A stretch of 64,000 nucleotides of DNA, from the NCBI GenBank assembly GCA_965206365.1, contig CBDBJL010000019.1, forward strand, positions 1 through 64,000. Direction: 5' to 3'. The notes below the pieces were generated by a model. It made no database searches. It had not been told where the DNA came from and was given only the letters and a program-made list of their open reading frames with translations. This document shows, piece by piece, positions 54,923 to 63,959 of this stretch. Numbering within the stretch: position 1 is the stretch's first letter; each line of letters begins with the position of its first letter. Both the position numbers and the translations under genes were made by a program. The stretch comes from CBDBJL01 sp965206365. GTDB taxonomy: Bacteria; Pseudomonadota; Alphaproteobacteria; JABAAW01; JAHZMA01.

Positions 54923-55477
54923 TTATTCGGGTTTTTTCGGACGAAATTGATCTAATGAGATAATTTCGGCGGGTTGGGGAGATAATTTTTGTTGATCATT
55001 TTTCAAAGAGGGGCTAGGGATAAATTTTTCTACATTGGTGTTTCGTGTTTGGCCGGGATTGTTCATATTGGTTTGACCCTGTTGAGCATCGTTAGTACCA
55101 GATGTTAGAGGTGTTGGCGTTTTTAAAAATAATCGGATATCTACGGTAGGGTCAAAAAATGCAATAATGGCATCATAGGCAATAATGAGGCGTGCGGGTT
55201 TTTTATTAAAATAAAGGGTAACGGCAAAATAATGATCCTCGGCAATAAATTCAAAGAACTCATGTTGCAAAACAATGGTCATTTCTTCGGGGTAGAGAGT
55301 TTTTAAATCTTGCGGGATATTGACATCTTTATGCTGGGTTTGAAATGTGATAAAGAAATGATGCGCACCCAAAAGCCCTTCTTTGACAGAACGTTTTAGA
55401 ATTTTGATAACGATAGACTGAAAAGCTTCGCTGATAAGGCTGGCATAATTATAGTGGTCTATTGGTTGTTGTGTCAA
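54923..55477 (-). CDS. sspB: ClpXP adaptor SspB, alphaproteobacterial type
   Basis: SspB tethers ssrA-tagged proteins to ClpX and speeds their degradation. The alpha form is recognised by IDHYNYASLISEAFQSIVIKIL, GLLGAHHFFITFQTQHKDV, YPEEMTIVLQHEFFEF and RLIIAYDAIIAFFDP. A long unstructured linker (Gln/Asn/Thr-rich, about 135-175) leads to a C-terminal ISLDQFRPKK that would dock on the ClpX zinc domain. I choose TTG at 55477 because AAGGGA precedes it and the family starts here; ATG at 55516 is an alternative. It lies directly downstream of the tmRNA gene, its substrate tag source. Confidence 0.9.
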   Translation of the reverse strand: MTQQPIDHYNYASLISEAFQSIVIKILKRSVKEGLLGAHHFFITFQTQHKDVNIPQDLKTLYPEEMTIVLQHEFFEFIAEDHYFAVTLYFNKKPARLIIAYDAIIAFFDPTVDIRLFLKTPTPLTSGTNDAQQGQTNMNNPGQTRNTNVEKFIPSPSLKNDQQKLSPQPAEIISLDQFRPKKPE

Positions 55478-55544
55478 AAAAATATCCCTTTTTATTAATT
55501 CTGAAATTAGAATCATGATTCATATTTGGTTTTAAATGTCGGTT

Positions 55545-55754
55545 TCTGTTGCCAGGTACCGACGAACCCCGCCTTTAATTCGTGAAAATTAAAGGACTTT
55601 CTCTTGTTTTGCTATCGCAACCTAAGATTAGGCAGCAATTGCATATTCACGAGAGTTGTCATTGGCATTTATAGCCTTTAGCCCCGATAACGGAGGTACT
55701 ATCCCGAACACGAATAAATATTTTTACTGCGTACGTCGATGCTATTTCACCCCC
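55545..55754 (-). ncRNA. ssrA: tmRNA, coding piece (circularly permuted ssrA)
   Basis: The piece begins at 55754 with GGGGGTG, which pairs with CACCTCC of the acceptor piece to form the Ala-tRNA-like acceptor stem, followed by GAAATAGCATCGACG of the D-like region. The resume codon GCC is at 55664-55666 and the tag frame to TAA at 55628 encodes ANDNSREYAIAA, added after a tRNA-borne Ala. A GTCGGT/ACCGAC hairpin lies near the 3' end, which I place only roughly at 55545. Order in the gene is acceptor piece, spacer, coding piece: the permuted alphaproteobacterial form. It rescues stalled ribosomes with SmpB. Confidence 0.92.
55628..55666 (-). other. tmRNA proteolysis-tag reading frame
   Basis: Thirteen codons including TAA encode ANDNSREYAIAA. 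The AND-N start is typical of tmRNA tags; the end -AIAA differs from the common -ALAA or -AVAA by one residue at the position read by ClpX. The tag is two residues shorter than the Caulobacter tag as I recall it. Confidence 0.9.
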
Positions 55755-55830
55755 AAATATTTAGTCAAATCTCTTATTTCCAATTCAAAAAATTAGGCAC
55801 CACCTTTAGATAATGCAAAGAGTAAAAATT

Positions 55831-55875
55831 TGGTGGAGGTGCCGGGTACCGCCCCCGGGTCCGTTCCGCCTATTT
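55831..55875 (-). ncRNA. ssrA: tmRNA, acceptor piece (circularly permuted ssrA)
   Basis: Upstream in the gene is the tRNA-like 3' half: GGCGGAACGGA, a T-arm with stem CCGGG/CCCGG around GGCGGTA, then CACCTCC, discriminator A and encoded CCA at 55831-55833. The unusual T loop is a feature of permuted alphaproteobacterial tmRNAs. The 76 bases between this and the coding piece (55755-55830) would be removed during processing. The 5' end is approximate. Confidence 0.9.
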
Positions 55876-55998
55876 TATAAAATTCTTTTAGCGTCATTTA
55901 TTAAAGATGCAAAAGCACCTTCAATAAGATCATCTTAGCATTTTTCATTCGATACTGCTAAAAAAAAGTACCTTAAAGAGACAAATTAATAAAAAATA

Positions 55999-57423
55999 TT
56001 ATATTTTGAGGAAAAGACGAACAATTCTACGTGTGCGATTAGAGAATAAAGCCGAAGTAAAATATTGCCCAGCAACGCGTTTAGAAATTTCGCTTAATGT
56101 TGGGTAGGGAATAATTAATCCTGCAATTTTGCCAATTTTCATTTTTTCTTGAATCGCCATAATCCATGGTGTTAAAAGTTCACCAGCACGAGGGCCAACA
56201 ATACTTGCCCCGATCACAACACCCTTTTTTGTGGTAATAACTTTAATTATGCCCTCGGTTTCACGTTCGGCATGGGCACGGTCATTTTCTGAAAATTTCC
56301 ATTTTATTACGTTAATTTTACCATAAGTTTTCTTCGCATCTATTTCATTTAGTCCTGTATGTGCAAATTCAGGATCGGTATATGTAACCCAAGGTAAGGT
56401 GTTATAATTTACTTTTGCGGGAAGTTTAAAGAGAATATTTCGAATAATAATTCCAGCATGATAGCTAGCAATATGAGTAAATTGCGGACCTCCAGCACAA
56501 TCACCAATGGCAAAAACGCATTTGTTGGTTGTACGTAATTTTTTGTTAGTTTCAATGCCACGAATATTTGTTTTAATTCCTGCTTTTGCTAAATTCAGAC
56601 CAGAAAGTACGGGTGTACGTCCGGCAGAAACCAGAATATGAGAACATTGTAATTCTAAATTCTCACCATTTTTGCTCGAAATTTGCGCGAAAATGGCATC
56701 ATCACTTTTCTTAATACTGGTAATTTCTGTATTTTCATAGATCGCAATTTTTTCTTTGATAAATTGGTCACGAATAATATGGACACATTCTTGATCGCCT
56801 CGTGGCATTAAATTGCTATGGGAGATGAGCGAAATTCGACTTCCCAAACGGCGGTAAGATTGCGCCATTTCGCTACCAATGGGACCTCCGCCGATAATTA
56901 AAAGATGGTCAATTGTTTCTGTGACATCAAAAATTGTTTCATTGGTGTAATAAGGGACAATATCAAGCCCAGGAATACCGGGGATGAAAGCTCTTGAGCC
57001 GGTAGCAACAACAATATAGCGAGCTTTGATCAGCTCATTACCCACGCTTATAGTAGTCTTATCAACAAAACTGCCGGTACCGATAATCACATGGCAACCA
57101 AGCTGTGTAAAACGTTCGATAGAATCATTTGGTGCAATCTTGGCAATCACCTCTTTAATGTGGGCTTCTACACCTTTCATATCAATTTTAGGTTCGTTTG
57201 CTTCAATACCAAATTGGCTAGAATTTCTAATGTAATGGGCAATATGTGCCGCCTTAATTAAAGCTTTTGAAGGGATACAACCGTAATTTAGACAATCACC
57301 CCCCATTTTGTTTTTTTCAATCAAAATAACTTTTGCGCCCATTTGCACAGCAACTGCTGCGATAGAAAGTCCACCAGAACCGGCCCCAATGACACAGATA
57401 TCTGTTTGAATTGCTTTGCTCAT
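55999..57423 (-). CDS. FAD-dependent pyridine nucleotide-disulfide oxidoreductase (not a true Lpd)
   Basis: A 474-residue flavoprotein of the dihydrolipoamide dehydrogenase / mercuric reductase superfamily. It has the FAD site GAGSGGLSIA at residue 13, the redox-active disulfide in GGDCLNYGCIPSKAL, the NAD(P) site IIGGGPIGSEMAQ, and IGDCAGGPQFTH. The C-terminal active-site base of Lpd (His before PT-x-x-E) is Tyr here: PYPTLSE. It is thus closer to MerA-like proteins of unknown substrate, and no MerA-type terminal Cys pair is present. Adjacent aspC is 9 bp upstream on the same strand. Confidence 0.85.
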   Translation of the reverse strand: MSKAIQTDICVIGAGSGGLSIAAVAVQMGAKVILIEKNKMGGDCLNYGCIPSKALIKAAHIAHYIRNSSQFGIEANEPKIDMKGVEAHIKEVIAKIAPNDSIERFTQLGCHVIIGTGSFVDKTTISVGNELIKARYIVVATGSRAFIPGIPGLDIVPYYTNETIFDVTETIDHLLIIGGGPIGSEMAQSYRRLGSRISLISHSNLMPRGDQECVHIIRDQFIKEKIAIYENTEITSIKKSDDAIFAQISSKNGENLELQCSHILVSAGRTPVLSGLNLAKAGIKTNIRGIETNKKLRTTNKCVFAIGDCAGGPQFTHIASYHAGIIIRNILFKLPAKVNYNTLPWVTYTDPEFAHTGLNEIDAKKTYGKINVIKWKFSENDRAHAERETEGIIKVITTKKGVVIGASIVGPRAGELLTPWIMAIQEKMKIGKIAGLIIPYPTLSEISKRVAGQYFTSALFSNRTRRIVRLFLKI

Positions 57424-57432
57424 ATTATTTCC

Positions 57433-58644
57433 TTAAGGGAGGGTTAATGCATCACATGCTTTTTTAATTCTAGCACAAGATTCTATTAATAAATCATCCT
57501 TCGTGGCATATGAAATTCTAAAATGGGGCGACATGCCAAAAGCTGCACCATGAACAACAGCAACATTGGCTGTTTTTAGAAGGTAGTGAACAAAATCTTC
57601 ATCATTTGTTAATACATTGCCATCAGGAGTTTTTTTGCCAATCATTGCACTACATTCGGGATAGACATAAAAGGCTCCTTCAGGGGTAGGGCAGTTTAAG
57701 CCATCAATGGCATTCAGGGCTTCAACAACAAGATCGCGCCGTTTGCGAAAAATTTCACAATTTTCTTTTAAAAAACTATGATTTTTTTCAAGTGCAGTAA
57801 CACCAGCCCATTGACTAACTGTGGCGGTAGCAGTTGTGGTTTGCGAGTTAAGCATATTAATGGCACGAATCAGCTCGATATTGCCTCCGGCATAGCCAAG
57901 GCGAAAGCCAGTCATGGCATAGGCTTTGGAGACACCATTCATGGTTAAAATGCGTTCCTTTAAGTCGGGGGCCGCGGTAGCCAAGGTTGCAAATTTGGTA
58001 TTTTGGAAACGGATATGTTCGTAAATATCATCACTTAAGATATGAATTTGTGGTTTGGTGCGTAAAATTTCTGCCAATATGGTTAATTCTTCATGGCTAT
58101 AAACGGTGCCTGTAGGATTAGAAGGGCTGTTTAAGATTAACCATTTCGTTTTTGGAGTAATGGCATCATTTAATTTCTGGGCATTAAGCTTAAAATTATC
58201 TTGCAAATTACAAGGAACAATCACGGGGTTTCCACCACATAGCAACACCTGATCCACATAGCTAACCCAATAAGGGGCTGGGATAATAACCTCATCATCA
58301 TTATTTAAACTGGCCAGAAAAGCATGATATAAAATTTGCTTTCCACCACAGCCAATCGTAATTTGATTTGGCTGGTAATCAATGTTGTTTTCGCGTTTGA
58401 ATTTGGCGCAAATCGCATCACGAAGTTCAGAAATGCCTGCGGCAGGAGTGTATTTTGTTTTTCCTTCCGCAAGGGCTTTTTGCGCAGATTGGATTAAAAT
58501 ATCCGGGGTTGGAAAATCGGGCTCGCCGGCACCGAGACCGATAACATCAACGCCCTCAGCTTTGAGCTGCGCGGCGGCTGAAGTGACAGCGATGGTTGCA
58601 GAAGGTTTAATTTTTTTGAGGCGGTCTGCTAAAAATTCAGTCAT
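57433..58644 (-). CDS. aspC: Aspartate/prephenate aminotransferase, class I
   Basis: A PLP enzyme of the class I-beta aminotransferases that make aspartate, and in many alphaproteobacteria arogenate from prephenate. The 403 residues include FLADRLKKIKPSATIAVT, GLGAGEPDFPTP, KYTPAAGISELR, LNSPSNPTG and the PLP Lys in NGVSKAYAMTGFRLGY. ATG at 58644 matches the family start; in-frame ATG 58656 and TTG 58665 are alternatives. It is 9 bp upstream of the flavoprotein gene. Substrate preference cannot be read with certainty. Confidence 0.9.
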   Translation of the reverse strand: MTEFLADRLKKIKPSATIAVTSAAAQLKAEGVDVIGLGAGEPDFPTPDILIQSAQKALAEGKTKYTPAAGISELRDAICAKFKRENNIDYQPNQITIGCGGKQILYHAFLASLNNDDEVIIPAPYWVSYVDQVLLCGGNPVIVPCNLQDNFKLNAQKLNDAITPKTKWLILNSPSNPTGTVYSHEELTILAEILRTKPQIHILSDDIYEHIRFQNTKFATLATAAPDLKERILTMNGVSKAYAMTGFRLGYAGGNIELIRAINMLNSQTTTATATVSQWAGVTALEKNHSFLKENCEIFRKRRDLVVEALNAIDGLNCPTPEGAFYVYPECSAMIGKKTPDGNVLTNDEDFVHYLLKTANVAVVHGAAFGMSPHFRISYATKDDLLIESCARIKKACDALTLP

Positions 58645-58880
58645 CCAGTTTTCCATAAATCGCAATAAGCTAAAAATTGTCTAAAATGAGTCCCATCAAG
58701 AGAATAGAGTTTCCTGAAACTGCCATAATATGGGGATGAATTCAAGGTGAATATTGTATAATTTATTTTTTGTTTATAATTTTATGTTATAAGATTGTTA
58801 CATATATTTTTATGATACGATAGATTGTGTGTTTATTGAGGGTTTGAGTTGAGACGAGAAGGGATAAAAAGGGTAATAGT

Positions 58881-60102
58881 ATGGGAATTGTTATTATTGG
58901 TGCTGGTCATGCTGGTATGCAGTCAGCGATATTTTTACGCGATAGTGGTTATGAAAAAGAAATTACGTTAATTGGTGATGAAAAAATCTTGCCCTATCAG
59001 CGCCCTCCACTTTCAAAATTATATATGCAGGGTGAAATAGATTTAGATCATATGCTGTTACGGAAAGAAAGTTTGTATGAGAAACGAAAGGTCACCTTGA
59101 AAATGGGTACAAAAGTAGTGGGCATTGATAAGGTAAAAAAACTTGTGATGCTTGCAGATGATTGCGAAACCATTTCTTATGATAAATTAATTTTAGCAAC
59201 AGGGGCTTTTCCAGCTCGTTTGCCGATTGTTGGGAATAATTTGCCCCATGTTCATGTTTTACGGAGCATTGAAGATGCGGATCATATGGTACAAGCTTTA
59301 CAAAATAATCCAAAAAATATTATTGTTATTGGCGGGGGATTTATCGGGTTAGAGGTGGCGGCATCGCTGAAAAAAATGGGACGCTCGGTAGAGGTTTTAA
59401 CCAATGCTCGGTTGATGGAACGTGCTGTATGCCAGGATGTTTCGGATTTTTATGATCAATTACATCGAAGCAATGGTGTGGTTATCCATTATATTACCAA
59501 TATTGAAAAAATAACGCCGGAAGCTATTTTTGTGGATGGCAAAACAATTCCAGCCGATATGGTGGTGATGGGTGTTGGTGTGAAACCGAATGTAGAACTT
59601 GCTGAAAGTGCGAGTTTAGCAGTAAAAAATGGTGGATTTTTAACGAATTTTTATGGGCGTTGTGTAGATGATCCAGATATTTATGCGATTGGTGATTGTG
59701 CTTCGTTTCCGATGCAATGGGCGGATGATTGTCGTGATGCGGGTAGAATCAGTACAAAATGCAACAGATATGCCGAAAAATGTAATTGGGAATATTTTGA
59801 AGAATGAAGAAATACCCCAAAAAGTACCATGGTTTTGGAGTGACCAATATGATTGTAAATTACAAATTGTTGGGATCTCTTTAGGTGCTACTGAAATTGT
59901 TATTCGTGGAGATATTAATAGCAAACATTTTTCTGTTTTTTACTTCAAGGAAGGTTTGTTGATTGCAGTTGATTCTGTTAACCAAGCAAGAGATCATTTG
60001 TTGGGGCGTAAATTGGTGCCGTTACGGCTGAAAATTGACAATCCGTCGCAATTGGGAGATTCGAATTTTAATTTAAAAAATTTATTACCCGCAATTGGAT
60101 AG
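58881..60102 (+). CDS. Ferredoxin/rubredoxin reductase-like flavoprotein, frameshifted
   Basis: A FAD-dependent reductase resembling rhodocoxin and putidaredoxin reductases, which pass electrons from NADH to ferredoxins. FAD motif GAGHAGMQSA is at residue 7, YQRPPLSKLYM follows, and the NADH motif is VIGGGFIGLEVAA at about 150. The FAD-domain end DIYAIGDCASFP is near residue 270. Then the frame breaks at the GGG of 59741-59743; with two Gs the protein continues VESVQNATDMPKNVIGNIL and ends at TAG 60102, giving about 406 residues. FdxA at 43 kb is a possible partner. Either a pseudogene or a base-call error. Confidence 0.85.
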
Positions 60103-60115
60103 AAGTTGTATTTTG

Positions 60116-60988
60116 ATGAATTATGCGCAATTACCACATCACCATATTATTCGTATACAAGGGGAGCAAGCGGTAAAATTTGTAGATGAGTTAGCTTGCA
60201 ATAAATTAAATTCGGATGGTCAACCGATTTTTGCGGCTATTTTGGATCTAAAGGGAGCGATTATTGCGCATTTTTTTGCTTATGGGTGCGCTAATGATGT
60301 TTCTCTGCAAACAGCAACACCGCAAGCTTTAGGGAAATGGTTGGCACGTTATAAGTTAGGCAGTAATCTTACGATTCGTCAAACATCTCAGGCTATATTT
60401 GTAGTTTGGGGAAGTAAGATTGCAGATCATAAAAAGCGTAATCAGGATAGAATTAAGTTACCAGAAGATTTATTTTGGTTTCAAGATCCGCGGGGAGATT
60501 TCGGCATTTATTATTCTGTTGGTAAAGTTGATGTTTGCCAGAAATGGTTAGAGAATCAGAGAGATTTTAAACAAAAAACATTGGCTGATTGGCAATATTA
60601 TAGAATTTCTTTAGGGCTTAGCGATGATGAATATCAGGATCATTCATTATTACCGCTTAATTTACATGCAGATGCGTTGCATGGTATTAGTTGGGATAAG
60701 GGTTGTTACCCAGGGCAAGAAATTTGTGCTCGGATTCATTTTAAGGGTCAGGTCAAAAAAAAAGTTTTTCCCTTTCAACTTGAATCAGGAAATGGCGAGT
60801 TTGCAAATATAATTAATACCGATATTTATGCTGGGCAACAGCAAAATGTTGGTAAAATTATTGCGCAAACTGGCAATGTTGGCTTGGCTTTGATCGGATC
60901 GAAACATATTGATGATCTGCTACACACAGGTCAAAAATTGTTGTTACAAGTGAAATTACCTGAATGGTTACAAAAATGCAATTTATGA
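60116..60988 (+). CDS. ygfZ: tRNA-modifying / Fe-S maturation protein YgfZ (IbaG57-like)
   Basis: A folate-binding protein of the GcvT-like YgfZ/IBA57 family that supports certain iron-sulfur enzymes and tRNA methylthiolation. The 290 residues have an N-terminal IRIQGEQAVKFVDELACNKL, PLNLHADALHGISWDKGCYPGQEICAR, where the YgfZ signature K-G-C-Y-x-G-Q-E carries the conserved Cys, and a C-terminal barrel. ATG at 60116 lies 13 bp after the reductase frame; an in-frame TTG at 60095 is less likely. Fe-S clients in this window include IspH and FumA. Confidence 0.9.
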   Translation: MNYAQLPHHHIIRIQGEQAVKFVDELACNKLNSDGQPIFAAILDLKGAIIAHFFAYGCANDVSLQTATPQALGKWLARYKLGSNLTIRQTSQAIFVVWGSKIADHKKRNQDRIKLPEDLFWFQDPRGDFGIYYSVGKVDVCQKWLENQRDFKQKTLADWQYYRISLGLSDDEYQDHSLLPLNLHADALHGISWDKGCYPGQEICARIHFKGQVKKKVFPFQLESGNGEFANIINTDIYAGQQQNVGKIIAQTGNVGLALIGSKHIDDLLHTGQKLLLQVKLPEWLQKCNL

Positions 60989-61093
60989 AAGGTAGAATCT
61001 AAAAATTGTCGGGGTTTTGTGTGTGGGTGGTATTTTTTTTGAGCGGGAAGAAATATTGATTGTAATGAGTTTGGATAAGAGGGGCTTTATAAA

Positions 61094-61945
61094 TTGCGAA
61101 TTTATCTCTTAAAACAATTATTGATTTTGGTAATTATTGGGTTTGCAATGGGAAATTATAGTTATGCTCAAGAAGCATTCAGTGAGAATGATCGAGAGAT
61201 TTGTAGCTATATGGTATCATTGGCTGAAAGAGCAAAACGTATGCCTCCCGGGCTTTTGCAATCTATTGCATTGATTGAATCGGGGCGTTATGTGGAAGGG
61301 CAGGTAACAACATCGTGGCCTTGGACTGTTTCAACCCCAGAAGGGGGAAGATTTTTTCAGAATAAGCAACGGGCACTGAAAGCGATCGCGATGCTAAAGG
61401 ATGAGGGCAAAAGCAATATTGATATTGGGTGTATGCAGATTAATTTATTTTATCATGGTCGGGGCTTTGCTTCGGTAGATGAGGCGCTTGATCCCGTTAA
61501 TAATGTTGCTTATGCGGCCGAATTTTTAACCTTACTTTATCGCCGTTATGGGAGTTGGGGCGAGGCGGTGAAGTATTATCATTCTTCGGACCCACAGAAA
61601 AATAGTTATTATTTAGAAAAGGTAATTGCGGCCTGGCAGCGCCTAGGTGAGAACCGCAATAGTCCGTATATCGCTGAATTAAAAAAAGCTTTGGATAACG
61701 AGACAAAACCGCCTTTACCTCCTACGGAAGAAAGTGAAACCGCAATTGCCAAAAGTACGCTCAATTTTGCTGATGAATTGCGTAGACGGGTGAGCAGCAT
61801 TGAAAATGAAGCGACTTCCGAGGATTTGGATGGTTATAATGATCAACTTAGGATTTGGGACGAATGGCAACCCGTTTTGGAGGAAGGTACTTTGCAGGGT
61901 AAATCGCCAGATTATTACATTAAGTTATTTGATGATACTTTTTAA
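61094..61945 (+). CDS. Lytic transglycosylase, SLT domain
   Basis: A secreted cell-wall enzyme that cuts peptidoglycan glycan strands. The start is TTG at 61094 after AAGAGG. A signal peptide (hydrophobic residues 5-22, ending SYAQ) is followed by the SLT-type domain: catalytic Glu in IALIESGR near residue 60, NIDIGCMQINLFYHG and AYAAEFLTLLYRRYGSWGEAVKYYHS. The C-terminal 90 residues are acidic and without a known domain. The 283-residue protein converges on MltA, another lytic transglycosylase. Confidence 0.9.
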   Translation: MRIYLLKQLLILVIIGFAMGNYSYAQEAFSENDREICSYMVSLAERAKRMPPGLLQSIALIESGRYVEGQVTTSWPWTVSTPEGGRFFQNKQRALKAIAMLKDEGKSNIDIGCMQINLFYHGRGFASVDEALDPVNNVAYAAEFLTLLYRRYGSWGEAVKYYHSSDPQKNSYYLEKVIAAWQRLGENRNSPYIAELKKALDNETKPPLPPTEESETAIAKSTLNFADELRRRVSSIENEATSEDLDGYNDQLRIWDEWQPVLEEGTLQGKSPDYYIKLFDDTF

Positions 61946-61958
61946 GCTGTTTTTAATC

Positions 61959-63161
61959 TTATTTTACAAGGCTTGTAGATTGAAACGATATGCGTTGCAT
62001 GGCAGTTTTTGGCAACAAAATATAGTAGCTACCCTTATTTTTCATTTTGCCGGCATAGTATAAGGCTTTGTTGCCACTTCCCCAATAGAAATCACCACGA
62101 ATAACACCTTTAATTGCATTTCCTGTATCTTGTGAAATCATAAAACGTTGGATTCTATTGGGACGTTCATTGATAATATTTTCAATATCTACCCATAAAA
62201 TGCTTCCTAACGGGATATAACGTAAATCAGTTGCCAATGAGCGTTTGGCAATCAACGGAGTATTTTGTGCCCCGAAAACCGAATGTTGATTCTCGTTAAT
62301 TTTAAAGAAAATATAGCGTTGGTTATGATTAAAAATGCGGTTAATTTGATGTGGATGACGAGTTAGCCAATCACGGATACTTTCCCAATCAGCCTGGTTT
62401 TTTGAAATGAGCCCATCAGAGATCATTTTTTTGGCAATAGAACGATAGGAATATCCATTATTGCCATCATAATTGATCCGCAAAATTGTGCCATCATCTA
62501 GGGTGATTTTTCCCGAACCTTGAATGTGTAAAATAAAAACATCTAAAGGGTCTTTCGCCCAAAGCAGTTCTAGATTTTTACCTTTTAATTTTCCAGCAGC
62601 AATTTGTTCGCGGGTAAAGTAAGGTTTGAACTTGTTGTTTATTTTTTTTAAGTCGTTTGGGCGTTTATAGATCGGGTAGCGATATTGATGATGTTGTGTA
62701 TATGAGGCTTGCAATTCTGCTTCATAATAGCCAGTAAATAAACCAGATTTCCCGCTTTTTTTGCTAGAGACTCGGTAAGGTATAAATAGGCTTTCAAAAA
62801 AGCGACGGTCTAATATTTGATTACTCTTAAAATAACGTTTAATATTCAGGCAGGTGCGGTGCCAATCTAAAGCGCGTAGGGGCAAAGTTTCAGTGCCTAC
62901 ATGCTGCGTTGGTGCAATCTGGTTAAATGAGTGACACGATGCTAATAATCCAGTAAGAATTGCATTGGGGCTATCATTTTTATAGCCAGGCAGGTCAGAA
63001 AAGCGAACCCTGGAAAAGATTGGAACATCATCGGTTGGCGCATGAGAAGGTGCGTCTAACCTGCTACTGGAAGAACGATAGGGAGTAAATAATGTTGTAT
63101 TGCAACTTGTTAAAAAGACAAGGGTGAACAAATACAGTGGGAAAAATTTAATCCTCAGCAC
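61959..63161 (-). CDS. mltA: Membrane-bound lytic murein transglycosylase A
   Basis: MltA is an outer-membrane lipoprotein that cleaves peptidoglycan to anhydro-muropeptides. Starting at GTG 63161, the N terminus is LRIKFFPLYLFTLVFLTSC, a lipoprotein signal with Cys near residue 20. The MltA domain (YYEAEL, then LLWAKDPLDVFILHIQGSG) and the 3D domain with the catalytic Asp in SQDTGNAIKGVIRGDFYWGSG are clear. The frame is open further upstream to 63263, but that region is the Tim44 gene in another frame. The two genes overlap by 14 bp. Confidence 0.92.
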   Translation of the reverse strand: MLRIKFFPLYLFTLVFLTSCNTTLFTPYRSSSSRLDAPSHAPTDDVPIFSRVRFSDLPGYKNDSPNAILTGLLASCHSFNQIAPTQHVGTETLPLRALDWHRTCLNIKRYFKSNQILDRRFFESLFIPYRVSSKKSGKSGLFTGYYEAELQASYTQHHQYRYPIYKRPNDLKKINNKFKPYFTREQIAAGKLKGKNLELLWAKDPLDVFILHIQGSGKITLDDGTILRINYDGNNGYSYRSIAKKMISDGLISKNQADWESIRDWLTRHPHQINRIFNHNQRYIFFKINENQHSVFGAQNTPLIAKRSLATDLRYIPLGSILWVDIENIINERPNRIQRFMISQDTGNAIKGVIRGDFYWGSGNKALYYAGKMKNKGSYYILLPKTAMQRISFQSTSLVK

Positions 63162-63888
63162 TTCCGGTTGCCGCAAGATACCAATTGGGTCCACTAGATT
63201 GGATGGTTTTGTTAAAGGTCCAAATATCGCTTGCCGAGATTTTATCTTTAACATCACCTGCAATCACATTATTTTCTTTATCATAGGTAACTGAATTTTG
63301 TTCGCTATTAATGACAACACTTAGTGATAGTTCATTGCCTTTAACATTGGCTTGAATAATTTCCACAGATTCAATGGCCAAAATAGTTAATTTCATCTGT
63401 TCGCCATTTTTTTTGCGTTGCGTAATGCTGGTTTCAAAAATTTTGTAAACATCTTTCGTAAGTAGGTTTTTTAACAAGGGCAATTCACCACTTGCAAAAG
63501 CACCCAAAATCATCTCAAAGGCAGATTCGGCACCTTGGGTAAATTCTACAGGATTAAAATCAGGAATCTTCCCTTGAATTTTTTTCAGCCCTTTGCCAAT
63601 TTTAGAATTGGGTTTAATATCAAGTTGATTTAAGTGATTATTGAAGGCATCTTCCTTGGTTTTGCTGGTAATATCAATAATAACAGCAGAAGATTCTTTT
63701 TTAGCGTTATAATTTTTGTTTCGGGTTAATTTTTTGGCTTCTTGGTAGCGTTGATTGATATCGATAATATTCTTTTTGGGTTTATTATTGGTTTCTTCCT
63801 CTTCAGAACGTTGCCCAATAACGCCTAGTAATTTTAGGATAAAAAATACAGCGATACCTGCAAATATAATAATATCTAATCCTTGCAC
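63148..63888 (-). CDS. Tim44-like domain protein
   Basis: A 246-residue protein with one N-terminal membrane segment (about residues 5-23), a charged linker and a C-terminal Tim44-like domain (GAESAFEMILGAFASGELPLLKNLLTKDVYKIFE to SDIWTFNK). Alphaproteobacterial members are membrane-associated (TimA) and are thought to relate to mitochondrial Tim44, an import-motor adaptor; the bacterial role is not settled. It stands immediately upstream of mltA, a conserved alpha neighbourhood. A good candidate promoter lies 43 bp upstream. Confidence 0.9.
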   Translation of the reverse strand: MQGLDIIIFAGIAVFFILKLLGVIGQRSEEEETNNKPKKNIIDINQRYQEAKKLTRNKNYNAKKESSAVIIDITSKTKEDAFNNHLNQLDIKPNSKIGKGLKKIQGKIPDFNPVEFTQGAESAFEMILGAFASGELPLLKNLLTKDVYKIFETSITQRKKNGEQMKLTILAIESVEIIQANVKGNELSLSVVINSEQNSVTYDKENNVIAGDVKDKISASDIWTFNKTIQSSGPNWYLAATGSAED

Positions 63889-63930
63889 GGGAGGTTCCTT
63901 TCAAAAGTAAGGTAAACAAAAGCTTATGCC

Positions 63931-63959
63931 TTTATACAGTATATAATATTTTTGTGCAA
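63931..63959 (-). promoter_or_regulatory. Candidate sigma-70 promoter for the Tim44-mltA unit
   Basis: On the minus strand TTGCAC (63954-63959) is followed after exactly 17 bases by TATAAA (63931-63936). Spacing is ideal and both hexamers fit. The predicted start would be about 35 bases before the ATG at 63888, and an AAGGAA site lies just upstream of that ATG. Confidence 0.55.
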
